A DNA stretch of 62,322 bases from an uncultured Paracoccaceae bacterium. Its GTDB lineage: Bacteria > Pseudomonadota > Alphaproteobacteria > Rhodobacterales > Rhodobacteraceae. The notes beneath the pieces were generated by a model. It searched no databases, was not told where the DNA came from, and saw nothing but the letters and a program-made list of their open reading frames with translations. The position numbers and the translations under genes are program-made. Where the stretch lies: the NCBI GenBank assembly GCA_947503175.1, contig CANNCO010000006.1, positions 1 through 62,322 on the forward strand, read 5' to 3'. Below are positions 44,222 to 52,541 of this stretch, in pieces (position 1 is the stretch's first letter; the number at the start of each line of letters is the position of its first letter).

Positions 44222-46012
44222 CTATTCCGCAGCCATCCCTTCGGTGAACTGAAGTCTCGCAAGCCGTGCATAGAGCCCGCCGCTTGCAACGAGGCTGTCG
44301 TGGGTTCCCTCGGCCACGATCCGACCCTTGTCGAAGACAAGAATGCGGTCTGCCTTCTTAACGGTCGCCAGTCGATGGGCAATCACCAGCATCGTCCGAG
44401 TCTCGCTCAACCTGTCCACGGCGTCCTGTACCGCCCGCTCACTCTCGGCGTCGAGGGCCGATGTCGCCTCATCTAGAAGCAGGATCGGCGCATCCCTCAG
44501 AATCGCGCGCGCAAGCGCAATGCGCTGTTTCTGCCCTCCGGACAACATGATACCGCGCTCTCCCACATAGGTGTCATAGCCTTCAGGAAGCTCGGACAGG
44601 AAGGAATGGGCCGCTGCCGCCCGGGCTGCATCCTCGACTTCCGCATCGGTCGCACCGGGACGGCCGAAACGGATGTTATCCCGCGCCGAAGCGGCAAAAA
44701 TAACGGGATCCTGTGGAACAAGCGCGACGGCCTTCCGAAAGTCTGTGCGGGTCAGATCGCGCAGGTCGCGTCCGTCCAGACGGATCGTCCCCGAGACCGG
44801 ATCGTAAAACCGCAGAAGCAACTGGATGATCGTCGACTTCCCGGCTCCGGACGGACCAACGAGGGCCACCGTTTCTCCCGCTTCGACGCGGAACGAAACA
44901 CCGTCCAACGCCGCCTGTTCTGGACGCGAGGGATAGGTGAAGCTGACATTCTCGAACGCGACGGATCCAGCGAATTCCGAAACGGCAGGCTGGCCCACGG
45001 GATCGTCAATCGTGTCCTCGGCATAGAGCAGGTCCATCAGCCGTTCGGTCGCACCGGCTGCGCGTTGCAATTCACCCCACGTTTCCGACAAGGCCCCGAC
45101 CGACCCTGCCAGCAAGACGGCATAGATGACGAACTGCACCAGTTCACCGACCGTCATAAGGTCGGAGCGGACGTCACGCGCTCCGATCCACAAAACGCAG
45201 ACGATCCCGGCAAAGACAAGCGCAATGACAATGAATGTCATCAGCGCACGGGTCAGCGTCCTCCGCTTTGCCGCAAGAAACGCAGTCTCGGTCACGTCTG
45301 CAAACTGGCCGCGGCTGGCTGCTTCATGGGTGAAGGCCTGCACGGTCTGGACGGAAAGCAATGCCTCGGAGGCATTCCCCGAGGAGGCCGCAATCCAGTC
45401 CTGGCTTTCACGGCTGAGCGCCCGCAGGCGCCGCCCGAGAACGATGATCGGAACTATGACAGCCGGTACGATCAACAGCACGAGGCCCGCCAGCTTGGGC
45501 GATGTGAAGAACAGCATGATTAGGGCCCCGACAAGAAGCAGAGCATTCCGAAGCGCGATGGAAATCGAAGAAGAGATCACCGAAAGGATTAGCGTCGTAT
45601 CGGTTGTGATGCGGCTAAGCACCTCTCCCGTCATGATTTTTTCGAAGAATGCCGGGCTAAGGCCGATGACGCGATCAAACACCGCCATTCTGATATCGGC
45701 AACGACACGCTCTCCCAGCCGTGTCACCAGATAGTATCGGAGCGACGTGCCCAACGCGAGCATCAGCGCGATGCCCAGTGCCGCCAGAAAGTACTGGTCC
45801 AGCAATGCGGTCGCCGAGGTCTCAAACCCGTCCACCACGCGACGAACGGCCAGCGGAAGTATCAGGGAGATGCAGGCTGTGATCACCAACGCCGCGAGGG
45901 CTGCGATGAGCGTCAGGCGGTACGGGCGAAAAAACGGCGCAAGACCGGCAATCGAGCCGATCCGGCGCGATGTCGCGCGTTCCTCTACCTGGCCTGGCGG
46001 CGTCTCAGCCAT
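44222..46012 (-). CDS. MsbA-type ABC exporter (fused permease-ATPase)
   Basis: A 596-residue half-transporter that works as a homodimer. The N-terminal six-helix domain covers about 28-320; the ATPase domain has Walker A LVGPSGAGKSTIIQLL (about 384-399), the signature MLSGGQKQRIALARAI (about 493-508), Walker B ILLLDEATSALDAESE and the switch His in IAHRLATV. This architecture exports lipids, drugs or peptides. Substrate cannot be inferred from the neighbours. It is the last gene downstream of tRNA-Gly in the same direction. Confidence 0.92.
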   Translation of the reverse strand: MAETPPGQVEERATSRRIGSIAGLAPFFRPYRLTLIAALAALVITACISLILPLAVRRVVDGFETSATALLDQYFLAALGIALMLALGTSLRYYLVTRLGERVVADIRMAVFDRVIGLSPAFFEKIMTGEVLSRITTDTTLILSVISSSISIALRNALLLVGALIMLFFTSPKLAGLVLLIVPAVIVPIIVLGRRLRALSRESQDWIAASSGNASEALLSVQTVQAFTHEAASRGQFADVTETAFLAAKRRTLTRALMTFIVIALVFAGIVCVLWIGARDVRSDLMTVGELVQFVIYAVLLAGSVGALSETWGELQRAAGATERLMDLLYAEDTIDDPVGQPAVSEFAGSVAFENVSFTYPSRPEQAALDGVSFRVEAGETVALVGPSGAGKSTIIQLLLRFYDPVSGTIRLDGRDLRDLTRTDFRKAVALVPQDPVIFAASARDNIRFGRPGATDAEVEDAARAAAAHSFLSELPEGYDTYVGERGIMLSGGQKQRIALARAILRDAPILLLDEATSALDAESERAVQDAVDRLSETRTMLVIAHRLATVKKADRILVFDKGRIVAEGTHDSLVASGGLYARLARLQFTEGMAAE

Positions 46013-46233
46013 GCGTACCCCTTCTGTCCAGCCGGAGATACCGGCAACTCAGGCGGCCTTCAAGTGACCCACCGCCGCACTGGTAAGCTCGGTGAGGGAA
46101 AGTCGCGCAGTTCCGGTTCTGCACGTGCCTGGTCGACGCCGTCAGGGCCTAAGACTTTGGTTCACCAGAAAGCCGATACTCCGGCGCAGCACCGCGGTCG
46201 GGCTGGTGATAAGAAACGGCGGGGGATAAGTCT

Positions 46234-46307
46234 TGGAGCGGGCGGCGGGAATCGAACCCGCGTCATCAGCTTGGAAGGCTGAGGTCTTACCACTACACAA
46301 CGCCCGC
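46234..46307 (-). tRNA. tRNA-Gly(UCC)
   Basis: A 74-nt cloverleaf with encoded CCA: acceptor GCGGGCG/CGCCCGC, T arm GCGGG-TTCGATT-CCCGC, anticodon stem CAGCC/GGCTG-like with loop TTCCAAG (anticodon TCC). It decodes GGA/GGG. No intron. Confidence 0.95.
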
Positions 46308-46654
46308 TCAAGTTATCAGTGCCTATTTCATTGGAATTTTGGGGTCAAGTGCGGCGTCCCTTGAAGGCGAACAAATTGAGGGCCGACAACGGCTCTCAGC
46401 ACCTGAAATCGGCCGCTGGCTGCCGTTCAACCTGCAATCACTATCCTGCGGGGCGATCCGCCAGCCAGACGTTCGCTGCAAATGTGAGAGCTGCTCCCAT
46501 CGGAACGGTCGCGCAGCCCCACAACTCGCGGGGACCTAGTTCATCTCGCCAGTGATGACCGTAACAGTGAAGCAACTTCGCTGCGAAGCGCCGAACCGTC
46601 CGCGCGGTACCGGTTTGCAAAAGCCGGCAAACAACCACCGATGCTGCGTCTGCT
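46308..46654. other. Gene-free stretch beside tRNA-Gly
   Basis: About 350 bp without a convincing ORF, RNA gene or terminator. Short readings in every frame have no family likeness. A second gene-poor stretch (46847-47126) lies beyond the lipoprotein gene. The two together may be decayed coding DNA. Confidence 0.5.
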
Positions 46655-46846
46655 CTAGTTGGTCAGAACACCAACACCCGCTCCGACGACGGCACCTTCA
46701 ACGCAACGCCCGTTGGCAAACACCTCTCCGGCCGCGCAGCCTATTGCGCCGCCAACGACGGCACGCTCCAAGTCCGAATTGACTTCGTTGCAGGCAGAAA
46801 GCCCCAATGTTGAAGCAACTGCCGTGAGAATGAGTAGTCTCTGCAT
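46655..46846 (-). CDS. Small lipoprotein
   Basis: A 63-residue precursor with a clear signal peptide (MQRLLILTAVASTLG) and lipobox LSAC, giving a lipidated Cys near residue 18. The mature part (NEVNSDLERAVVGGAIGCAAGEVFANGRCVEGAVVGAGVGVLTN) has a Gly/Ala-rich, glycine-zipper-like character with two further cysteines that could form a disulfide. GGAG lies 8 bp before the ATG at 46844-46846; the longer reading adds out-of-character sequence. Such small lipoproteins are common in Rhodobacteraceae, with no known function. Confidence 0.75.
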   Translation of the reverse strand: MQRLLILTAVASTLGLSACNEVNSDLERAVVGGAIGCAAGEVFANGRCVEGAVVGAGVGVLTN

Positions 46847-47126
46847 GGTAAAACTCCGTCGAACCCATTGTTTAAGGGACCTACCATGTGAAGGAGCGGC
46901 CAGCCAGCACGAAACTGCACTTGATGCACTTCGCGGGGCAGCCAGCACTGAAAGCCCGCGTCGACCATCGGGGCATAGCGGTCACCCGACATCTTCACGC
47001 GGGAGAGACCGGTCTGTTTCAGACCCAAGCACTTGCCCTAAGGTTCGTGCTGCCATTGATCGCTGCTTATCAGTGTCGGCTTCTTCGCGCGCACGTCAGC
47101 CAATAGGCCGCGGTTTCAAATGAGTC

Positions 47127-48404
47127 TCAAAGAACGCGCGGTTCCGTGCCCATGACCTGGCTGGCGTCATCTGAAAGTGACTGATTGAGGCGGCTGGTTT
47201 CACGGGCGTGGAACTCGCGATCACTCTCACCGTCGCGATGTGCACGATCCAGGGTGCGAGCCAGGTCGAAGAAGCCATCGCCAGGCAAGCCATCGCGTCC
47301 ACGGCCGACAGCGCGAACCGCGATGAAGGGCCGGTTCTGAGCGGCATCTTCCCGCATCGTCGTTTCCAGCGCTCTGGTCACACGGCGCACCGAGCCGGGC
47401 GCCCAAAGGCCAAGAGCCCGTGCCAGCGACCCGTAGGTAACGGGTGCCTGGCTCGGAGTCAGCCCCACAAGATAAGCGCGCACGCGATCTGCAAGCTCCT
47501 GTTCGCGACCCGCCGCCGCTTTGGTTTCGCGCGGAGGCGGGATTTCCCGCGCGGATCCGTCGCTCATGATCTCGGCCGCCCAGGCGCGTGTGGTCGTGCG
47601 CATGATGACCCTCGTCTTACCCGCATCCGCGCCTTCTCCCGCCTCGGTTACACCGGTGACATCGCCGATGCGCAGACCTGTGCGTAACGCGTTTGCCGTC
47701 AGGCCAAGCTTCGGCGCAAGGTACTCCGGGTCGATAACCACCTGCCCGTTTTCCCAGCCGATCACACCCTCCGGAACCGGACGGTTTAGTACGGGTGACT
47801 GTCCATCTTCCCGGGCGTAGAACGGGTTGCTCCCCGCTGCATGGTCGGTCACGTCCACGATCTCGCGAATTTGGGGCAAGGCGGCGCGCAGCATCCGCTC
47901 TACCCCCTGCCGCAACGTCGCAGAAGAGGCGGCACAGCCCTGGCAACCGCCGGACATGCGCAGATAGATAGTGCTGCCATCGACGCGATCCACCGAGATC
48001 TGCCCGCCATGTGCTGCGACGGCCGGATTGACCTGCCGGTCCAGGAGCTCTTCAACCCGGCGTAGCAGGGCCGCGTCGGGGTCTTCGGCCTCTGCGTGTT
48101 CCACGTCCCCCAGCGGGGTCGCGGTGGCGTCAAGAACCTCGCGGATCGCCGCAGCAACTGCGGGCTTCAGGGCGGCCCAATTGGCCTCGGCCTGTTTCTT
48201 CACCCAGATCGTTGCCCCACTCACTTCGACGCGGATGACGCCTTGGATCGCGAACAGCGCCCGCGCAAGCGGGGCGTCATCGACCGCATCAAATCGAACT
48301 GTACCGCCGCTCTGTAGAGGGACATCGAGCAGAAAACCCATCACATCGGCATCCCGCGCCGAGCTTTGTGCCCGGATACGGCGGCGCGTGGCGGCGTCAC
48401 ACAT
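47127..48404 (-). CDS. Multidomain NifU-like Fe-S protein with C-terminal winged-helix domain
   Basis: A 425-residue protein. Residues about 22-95 resemble the Nfu N-terminal domain; 115-185 form a NifU C-terminal domain with the cluster-binding Cys154-X2-Cys157 (SGGCQGCAASSATLRQGVERML); 215-285 resemble a DUF6522-type domain; 310-380 (PVTYGSLARALG...GSVRRVTRALE...NRPFIAVRAVGRGRDGLPGDGFFDLA) recall the winged-helix of alkyltransferase-like proteins but lack PCHR. ATG at 48404 has GGAG 7 bp upstream and overlaps the Mrp stop by 8 bp. Probably an Fe-S carrier with an added nucleic-acid- or protein-binding module; domain calls beyond NifU are tentative. Confidence 0.75.
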   Translation of the reverse strand: MCDAATRRRIRAQSSARDADVMGFLLDVPLQSGGTVRFDAVDDAPLARALFAIQGVIRVEVSGATIWVKKQAEANWAALKPAVAAAIREVLDATATPLGDVEHAEAEDPDAALLRRVEELLDRQVNPAVAAHGGQISVDRVDGSTIYLRMSGGCQGCAASSATLRQGVERMLRAALPQIREIVDVTDHAAGSNPFYAREDGQSPVLNRPVPEGVIGWENGQVVIDPEYLAPKLGLTANALRTGLRIGDVTGVTEAGEGADAGKTRVIMRTTTRAWAAEIMSDGSAREIPPPRETKAAAGREQELADRVRAYLVGLTPSQAPVTYGSLARALGLWAPGSVRRVTRALETTMREDAAQNRPFIAVRAVGRGRDGLPGDGFFDLARTLDRAHRDGESDREFHARETSRLNQSLSDDASQVMGTEPRVL

Positions 48405-49563
48405 CTTCAAGCTCCGCGCCCTGCATCTCGCGCAGCGCTTTGTAGGTGTAGATGCCGGTGTCATGCCCATCGGAAAATGCCAGGCCCAAGGCGTAGTTGC
48501 CCACGCTCCAGATCCGGGTCAGGCCAATGTCGAGCGGCACGGTGTTCGGATCGAGTAGCGGCACGCTGGTCATCTCATCACGGCATTGCGCGCAGCGGCA
48601 TGCCAGACGCAGATCACGCGGAGTAAGGCGTTGCTCAAAACCATCTGCCCAACGCAGGGTCAAACCGTTCTCGTCGTGATCAAGTGCGGACAAGCGGTCG
48701 ACCGCGCCACCTGCGACGGGGTGTGCCGGGACGGGCTTGCCCGAGCCGTCCAGGATGGACCATGCGAAGGGTATGGCCAGGCCACCGGCGTCATCCGATG
48801 TCTGCGCCAGCGCGGCCGCGATCTGGCGATAGGCCGTCGCGGCCGGGCTGCCGGGCGCCGCGCTGACAAGCGGTGTACCCTCGTCGCCGCAATCCACCAC
48901 ATTGGGGTCGAGCGGCACCTTTCCCAGAAACGCGACGCCCAACTCCTGTGCGATCGCTTCACCGCCGCCCTGATGGAAGATATGCGTAACCGTTCCACAA
49001 GACGAGCAGGTGAAGCCGCTCATGTTCTCGATCACCCCCAGGATCGGTACGTTCACCTGTTCCATCATCCGCAGGCCGCGCCGGGCGATCTTGAGGCTCA
49101 CATCCTGCGGTGTGCTGACGACCACGGCGCCCGCGAGCGGGAACGCCTGCGCCAGTGTCAGCTGGATGTCACCGGTCCCCGGCGGCAGGTCCAGAAGCAG
49201 CACGTCCAGCGCGCCCCAGTCCACCTGTTTGACAAACATCTGCAGGTACTTGGTCACCATCGGACCACGCAGGATTGCGGGCTTGTCGTCATCGGTCAGC
49301 ATCGCCATCGAGATGACCTTCACGCCATGGGCCTCGGCCGGGATCACCATTTGCTCCGGCGTCATGGCGGGTTTGGTGCCCGGAATGCCGAGCATCCCCG
49401 GAATCGACGGACCATAAATGTCAGCGTCCACCACACCGACCGAAAGGCCCGCTTCCGCCATCGCCACAGCGATATTGGCGGTGACGGTGGATTTACCGAC
49501 CCCGCCCTTACCGCTGCTGATCGCGATCATGCGGGGTCCCGCGGTTTGTTCAGGCCCGGTCAT
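48397..49563 (-). CDS. Mrp/NBP35-family Fe-S carrier ATPase with C-terminal DUF971 domain
   Basis: A 388-residue P-loop ATPase that carries Fe-S clusters to apoproteins. Deviant Walker A AISSGKGGVGKSTVTANIA (about 14-32), VVDADIYGPSIPGML, Walker B-like LLLDLPPGTGD and the cluster-binding Cys pair in SGFTCSSCGTVTHIF. The C-terminus (about 285-388) is a DUF971/gamma-butyrobetaine-hydroxylase-N-like domain with CRCAQCRDEMT that may hold zinc or a cluster. Start at 49563 (MTGPEQTAGP), overlapping the regulator stop by 14 bp; the longer reading enters that gene. Coupled to the NifU-like gene. Confidence 0.88.
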   Translation of the reverse strand: MTGPEQTAGPRMIAISSGKGGVGKSTVTANIAVAMAEAGLSVGVVDADIYGPSIPGMLGIPGTKPAMTPEQMVIPAEAHGVKVISMAMLTDDDKPAILRGPMVTKYLQMFVKQVDWGALDVLLLDLPPGTGDIQLTLAQAFPLAGAVVVSTPQDVSLKIARRGLRMMEQVNVPILGVIENMSGFTCSSCGTVTHIFHQGGGEAIAQELGVAFLGKVPLDPNVVDCGDEGTPLVSAAPGSPAATAYRQIAAALAQTSDDAGGLAIPFAWSILDGSGKPVPAHPVAGGAVDRLSALDHDENGLTLRWADGFEQRLTPRDLRLACRCAQCRDEMTSVPLLDPNTVPLDIGLTRIWSVGNYALGLAFSDGHDTGIYTYKALREMQGAELEDV

Positions 49564-50152
49564 CCCGTTTTCCTTCCATCTGCAAAATGTTGGCGGTTCC
49601 ACGATAACTCGCGCACAGCTTGTCGATTTCATCTGCGGCCAGTTCCGCCGCGATGCAGGCGCAATAGGCCGTGCCGCCGACCGATGCGAAGTGGCTGCAA
49701 TCGTCGCAGGTGCCGAAAGACGGAACCTCTCTCAGGCCCGCAAGCGCTGAGGCCAGCCGCGACAGTGTTTCCAGGAAACGGTCACGCTCGTTGGCCCCAA
49801 GTTCATCGATCACACCCATCAGGTCGCGGAGTGGATCCTGCGCCAGCATCTCCTGACCGATTTCCGTAAGGTCGAAGCGCACGCTGCGCCCATCCCGCTC
49901 CGAGCGCCGTCGGACAATCAGACCCCGGCTTTCAAGCGATTTGATTATCTGCGAGGCAGTGCCGCGTGTCGTCGCCTGGAAACTGGCGAAGCTCGACGGG
50001 GTGCGCGTGTTGCTATTTGCCCGCGCGAAGAAGCGCAGGCAGGTCCACTGCGCCGCAGTCAGCTCGGAGCGTCCATCTTCGCTGCGCGCCGCGCGGCCCA
50101 CATGAACCAGCAGTTCAGCGATGCGGTCCGGTGTCTGACGTTTATCGATCAT
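49550..50152 (-). CDS. MarR-like regulator with C-terminal cysteine cluster
   Basis: A 200-residue winged-helix regulator. The MarR-like core (about 30-140) has LTAAQWTCLRFFARA, TTRGTASQIIKSLESRGLIVRRRSERDGRSVRFDLTEIGQ. A C-terminal segment adds Cys149-X2-Cys152-X11-Cys164-X-Cys166 (CDDCSHFA...YCAC), enough ligands for an Fe-S cluster or zinc. It is the first gene of an operon making Fe-S carriers and is divergent from an RpoH-type sigma gene. ATG at 50150-50152; a TTG two codons earlier is possible. A Fe-S sensing or redox role is inferred, not shown. Confidence 0.83.
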   Translation of the reverse strand: MIDKRQTPDRIAELLVHVGRAARSEDGRSELTAAQWTCLRFFARANSNTRTPSSFASFQATTRGTASQIIKSLESRGLIVRRRSERDGRSVRFDLTEIGQEMLAQDPLRDLMGVIDELGANERDRFLETLSRLASALAGLREVPSFGTCDDCSHFASVGGTAYCACIAAELAADEIDKLCASYRGTANILQMEGKRDDRA

Positions 50153-50158
50153 TGGCAA

Positions 50159-50224
50159 TTAGTATCGAATCGAAATCACTTTGACAACATGGGGTCGATC
50201 TGATTAGTTTCGCTTCGATACTAA
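50159..50224. promoter_or_regulatory. Face-to-face marR/rpoH-type promoters with an 18-bp inverted repeat
   Basis: Arms 50159-50176 and 50207-50224 are inverted copies matching at 16 of 18 positions (core TTAGTATCGAA/TTCGATACTAA). Leftward promoter: TTGTCA (50182-50187), 17-bp spacer, TACTAA (50159-50164), giving a start at or next to the marR ATG. Rightward promoter: TTGACA (50181-50186), 17-bp spacer, TTAGTT (50204-50209). The two -35 boxes are the same TTGACAA heptamer. Each arm covers a -10 region, as expected for a repressor of both genes. Confidence 0.65.
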
Positions 50225-50238
50225 AAGAGTCCGAGCCC

Positions 50239-51099
50239 ATGAACCGACCTGTCCCAAATCTCGGACGTCATGTCCGCCGCAAGCGCACGGCCGACATGCT
50301 CTCTGCGAAGGAGGAACGCCACCTTGTCCGCGCCTGGCAGGACCGCGGCGACCGGCGTGCACGGGACAGGCTGATCCACGCCTTTGCCCCCCTGGCCACT
50401 TCGATTGCGAAGCGTTTCATGCCAGGGTCGGGAGACGCCGATCAGGATCTGATTCAGCAGGCCAATATCGGACTGATGAAGGCCGCCGACCGCTTCGATC
50501 CAAATCGCGAAAATCGCTTCTCAACCTATGCGATCTGGTGGGTGCGAGCGGAGATTCAGGACTATATGCGCGCCAATATGTCGATCGTCAGGCGTCCCAA
50601 TTCCCCGCAGACGCGCAGAGCGGCGGTGCAGATTGCTGCTCTTGAGGCAGAGATGACAAGCGGCCCGCGGATCGACCGTGCGGAGGCCGAAATGCGGCTA
50701 GCCGATGCGCTTGGTGTCAACATCGAACGGGTCGTTGACCTGCGCGCGCAGGTCACCGGTCGCGACCATTCGCTGAACGTGCCGGTTTCCGGCGACGACG
50801 GTGAAGACCGTATCGCTCTCTTGGTCGATCCCGGCAGTTTTGAAGAGCCAGCCCCCATGCGACGGTTGGAGGCGGCAGCGCTACGCCGCGCGCTTGTCGA
50901 TGCCCTTTCAGGTCTGCCTGATCGCGAACGCGACATCATCATCGCGACCCAAGTCCACGACCCTCCTGCGACGCTCGAGAGCCTCGGTGCGCGATACGGC
51001 ATCTCGAAGGAACGCATCCGGCAATTGCGCGAACGCGGCTTCGAGCGTTTGCGTGAGGCCATGCGACAGCACAATCTTGGCGCGGAGTATTTCTCCTGA
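50239..51099 (+). CDS. RpoH-type alternative sigma factor
   Basis: A 286-residue sigma-70 family factor, group 3 (sigma-32-like). Region 2 has RLIHAFAPLATSIAKRFM, DLIQQANIGLMKAADRFDP and the -10-recognition/melting helix RFSTYAIWWVRAEIQDYMRANMSIVRR; region 4 has ATLESLGARYGISKERIRQLRERGFERLREAM. The FSTYA-WW-RAEIQ-Y string is typical of RpoH. Rhodobacteraceae usually have RpoHI and RpoHII; which one this is, or whether it is a third paralogue, is not decidable here. It is divergent from a cysteine-rich MarR-like regulator with a shared operator, which suggests redox- or Fe-S-linked control. Confidence 0.85.
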   Translation: MNRPVPNLGRHVRRKRTADMLSAKEERHLVRAWQDRGDRRARDRLIHAFAPLATSIAKRFMPGSGDADQDLIQQANIGLMKAADRFDPNRENRFSTYAIWWVRAEIQDYMRANMSIVRRPNSPQTRRAAVQIAALEAEMTSGPRIDRAEAEMRLADALGVNIERVVDLRAQVTGRDHSLNVPVSGDDGEDRIALLVDPGSFEEPAPMRRLEAAALRRALVDALSGLPDRERDIIIATQVHDPPATLESLGARYGISKERIRQLRERGFERLREAMRQHNLGAEYFS

Positions 51100-51548
51100 A
51101 CCGATGCTTGCTGGACAAGAGCACTCCCGCGACAAGCTCGTCGGGCATCGCCTGACGCAACCGAGTTAACAGGACCATGATGTCACTGCTTGGGTTAGAA
51201 GCTCGCGAGAACCTGTCTCGACGTGCTGCGCGACGAGGATGCGATGTCTCGGTCAACTCCGAATAGCCCGAGCAATACTCGCTCTTCGGCCCAATGCGAA
51301 TCATGGAAACCGAAGCGTCCGTCCGGTTCGATCTACGGCATCTCGAGGGTTGGCTGGGCCAGTCATTAATCGATCGATGATGCCACCTTCCAAGGGCCCA
51401 AACCCGGTGACATGGCTGCGTTCAACGGCACCGTTTTCTGCCATGACGGGCATCAATGAATATGGGTGAGTTTTATGGGACGCGGAAGAATGAAAACCAT
51501 GTCTCTCACCTGCAAAAAACCGGCGAGCCCGGCTTACGTCGGAACGAC
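51100..51548. other. Gene-free stretch between the sigma gene and the hydrolase pair
   Basis: About 450 bp without a supported gene. Reading frames of 60-120 residues exist on both strands but show no family likeness, no good ribosome sites and abundant Arg/Ser. It may contain the hydrolase promoter. I see no terminator, repeat or RNA gene. Confidence 0.5.
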
Positions 51549-52541
51549 ATGATGCGCTGGCTCCACCAGGCACTCGACCGTCTCAACGGAAGGCTCGTGG
51601 CCCGCCGGGCGCAGGCGCCGGTAGCATCGGGTCCCGACGACCTTGCCGCCCTTGCAACTCTCGCTCCGGGCGCACTACATGCACCTTCCGCTGCCGCCGA
51701 TCTGACACTGCACGAGGGCAAGCCCGGCCTTGGCGGCGGGGACCGCCTGACGTTTCCCAGTTTGATGCCTTGCGGTCACGGCAAGAACGACCTCGTTCAC
51801 GCGATCCGCTGGCGCGCCGGTTCGTCGCGTTCTAGCTCTGCTGTTCTCATGTTTCATCGCGGGTTCGCCCCCTCGTTCACCGCGGAAAAACTCATTGCGC
51901 CGCCTTTCCTCAAAGCCGGGATCGACGTTCTGGCTTTGACCCTGCCCTGGCACATGGAGCGGGCGCCCGCCGAGGCCGGCTATAGTGGCCAATACTTGCT
52001 GAGCGGCGACGTGCCCCGCCTCGTCCGCGGCTTCGCGCAAGGGGCGCAGGATGCCGCTGCGCTGGCCCTTGCTTTGAGGGCGCAAGGATACAGCAGGGTC
52101 TTTGCCGGTGGTATCAGCCTGGGCGGCAATATCGCCGGACAGGTGGCGGTTCTGGCGGAGCTTGACTTCGTCTACATGCTGATCCCGGCTGCGGACCCGT
52201 TCGTCACGCTCTGGCAAACGCCGATCGGAGCGGGCGTCGTGCGAGCGGCCCAAGCGGCGGGCTTTGCCGACGAAACGGTCGCTGCAGCGATGCGGCTGAT
52301 CACACCGCGCCTGCTCGGCCCGCCCCGCACGCCGGCCGAACGGATACGGATCGTTTTGGGGAACCACGACCTTCTCTGTCCGCCCGAACCCATAATGGCG
52401 CTGGCGAACACCTGGTCGGTCACCGACATCGACCGGTTGGGCTGCGGTCACCGGAGCTTCGCGCTTCATCTGTCCGGTGTCCGCCAGCGCCTTGCGAAAA
52501 CCGCCAAAGACGTGCCACCCCTGAAGGAGACAACAGCATGA
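51549..52541 (+). CDS. Alpha/beta-fold hydrolase, first of a tandem pair
   Basis: A protein of about 330 residues. The oxyanion-type opening SSAVLMFHRGFAPSF, a nucleophile elbow GGISLGGNIAG and terminal LGCGHRSFALH (catalytic His) outline an alpha/beta hydrolase; IRIVLGNHDLLCPPEPI holds the acid position. No signal peptide. I start at the ATG at 51549 (MMRWLHQALDRL), since the 31 residues upstream look non-coding, but the true start is uncertain. Overlaps its paralogue by 4 bp (ATGA). Function unknown. Confidence 0.78.
   Translation: MMRWLHQALDRLNGRLVARRAQAPVASGPDDLAALATLAPGALHAPSAAADLTLHEGKPGLGGGDRLTFPSLMPCGHGKNDLVHAIRWRAGSSRSSSAVLMFHRGFAPSFTAEKLIAPPFLKAGIDVLALTLPWHMERAPAEAGYSGQYLLSGDVPRLVRGFAQGAQDAAALALALRAQGYSRVFAGGISLGGNIAGQVAVLAELDFVYMLIPAADPFVTLWQTPIGAGVVRAAQAAGFADETVAAAMRLITPRLLGPPRTPAERIRIVLGNHDLLCPPEPIMALANTWSVTDIDRLGCGHRSFALHLSGVRQRLAKTAKDVPPLKETTA

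Noticed and set aside
48586-49869. A 427-codon plus-strand ORF opposite the Mrp and MarR-like genes
   Set aside because: Antisense to strongly conserved Mrp motifs and rich in Arg, His and Gln without a recognisable domain.
51301-51573. A 90-codon minus-strand ORF in the sigma-hydrolase gap
   Set aside because: No ribosome site, no family resemblance, and it overlaps the hydrolase start region; treated as non-coding.
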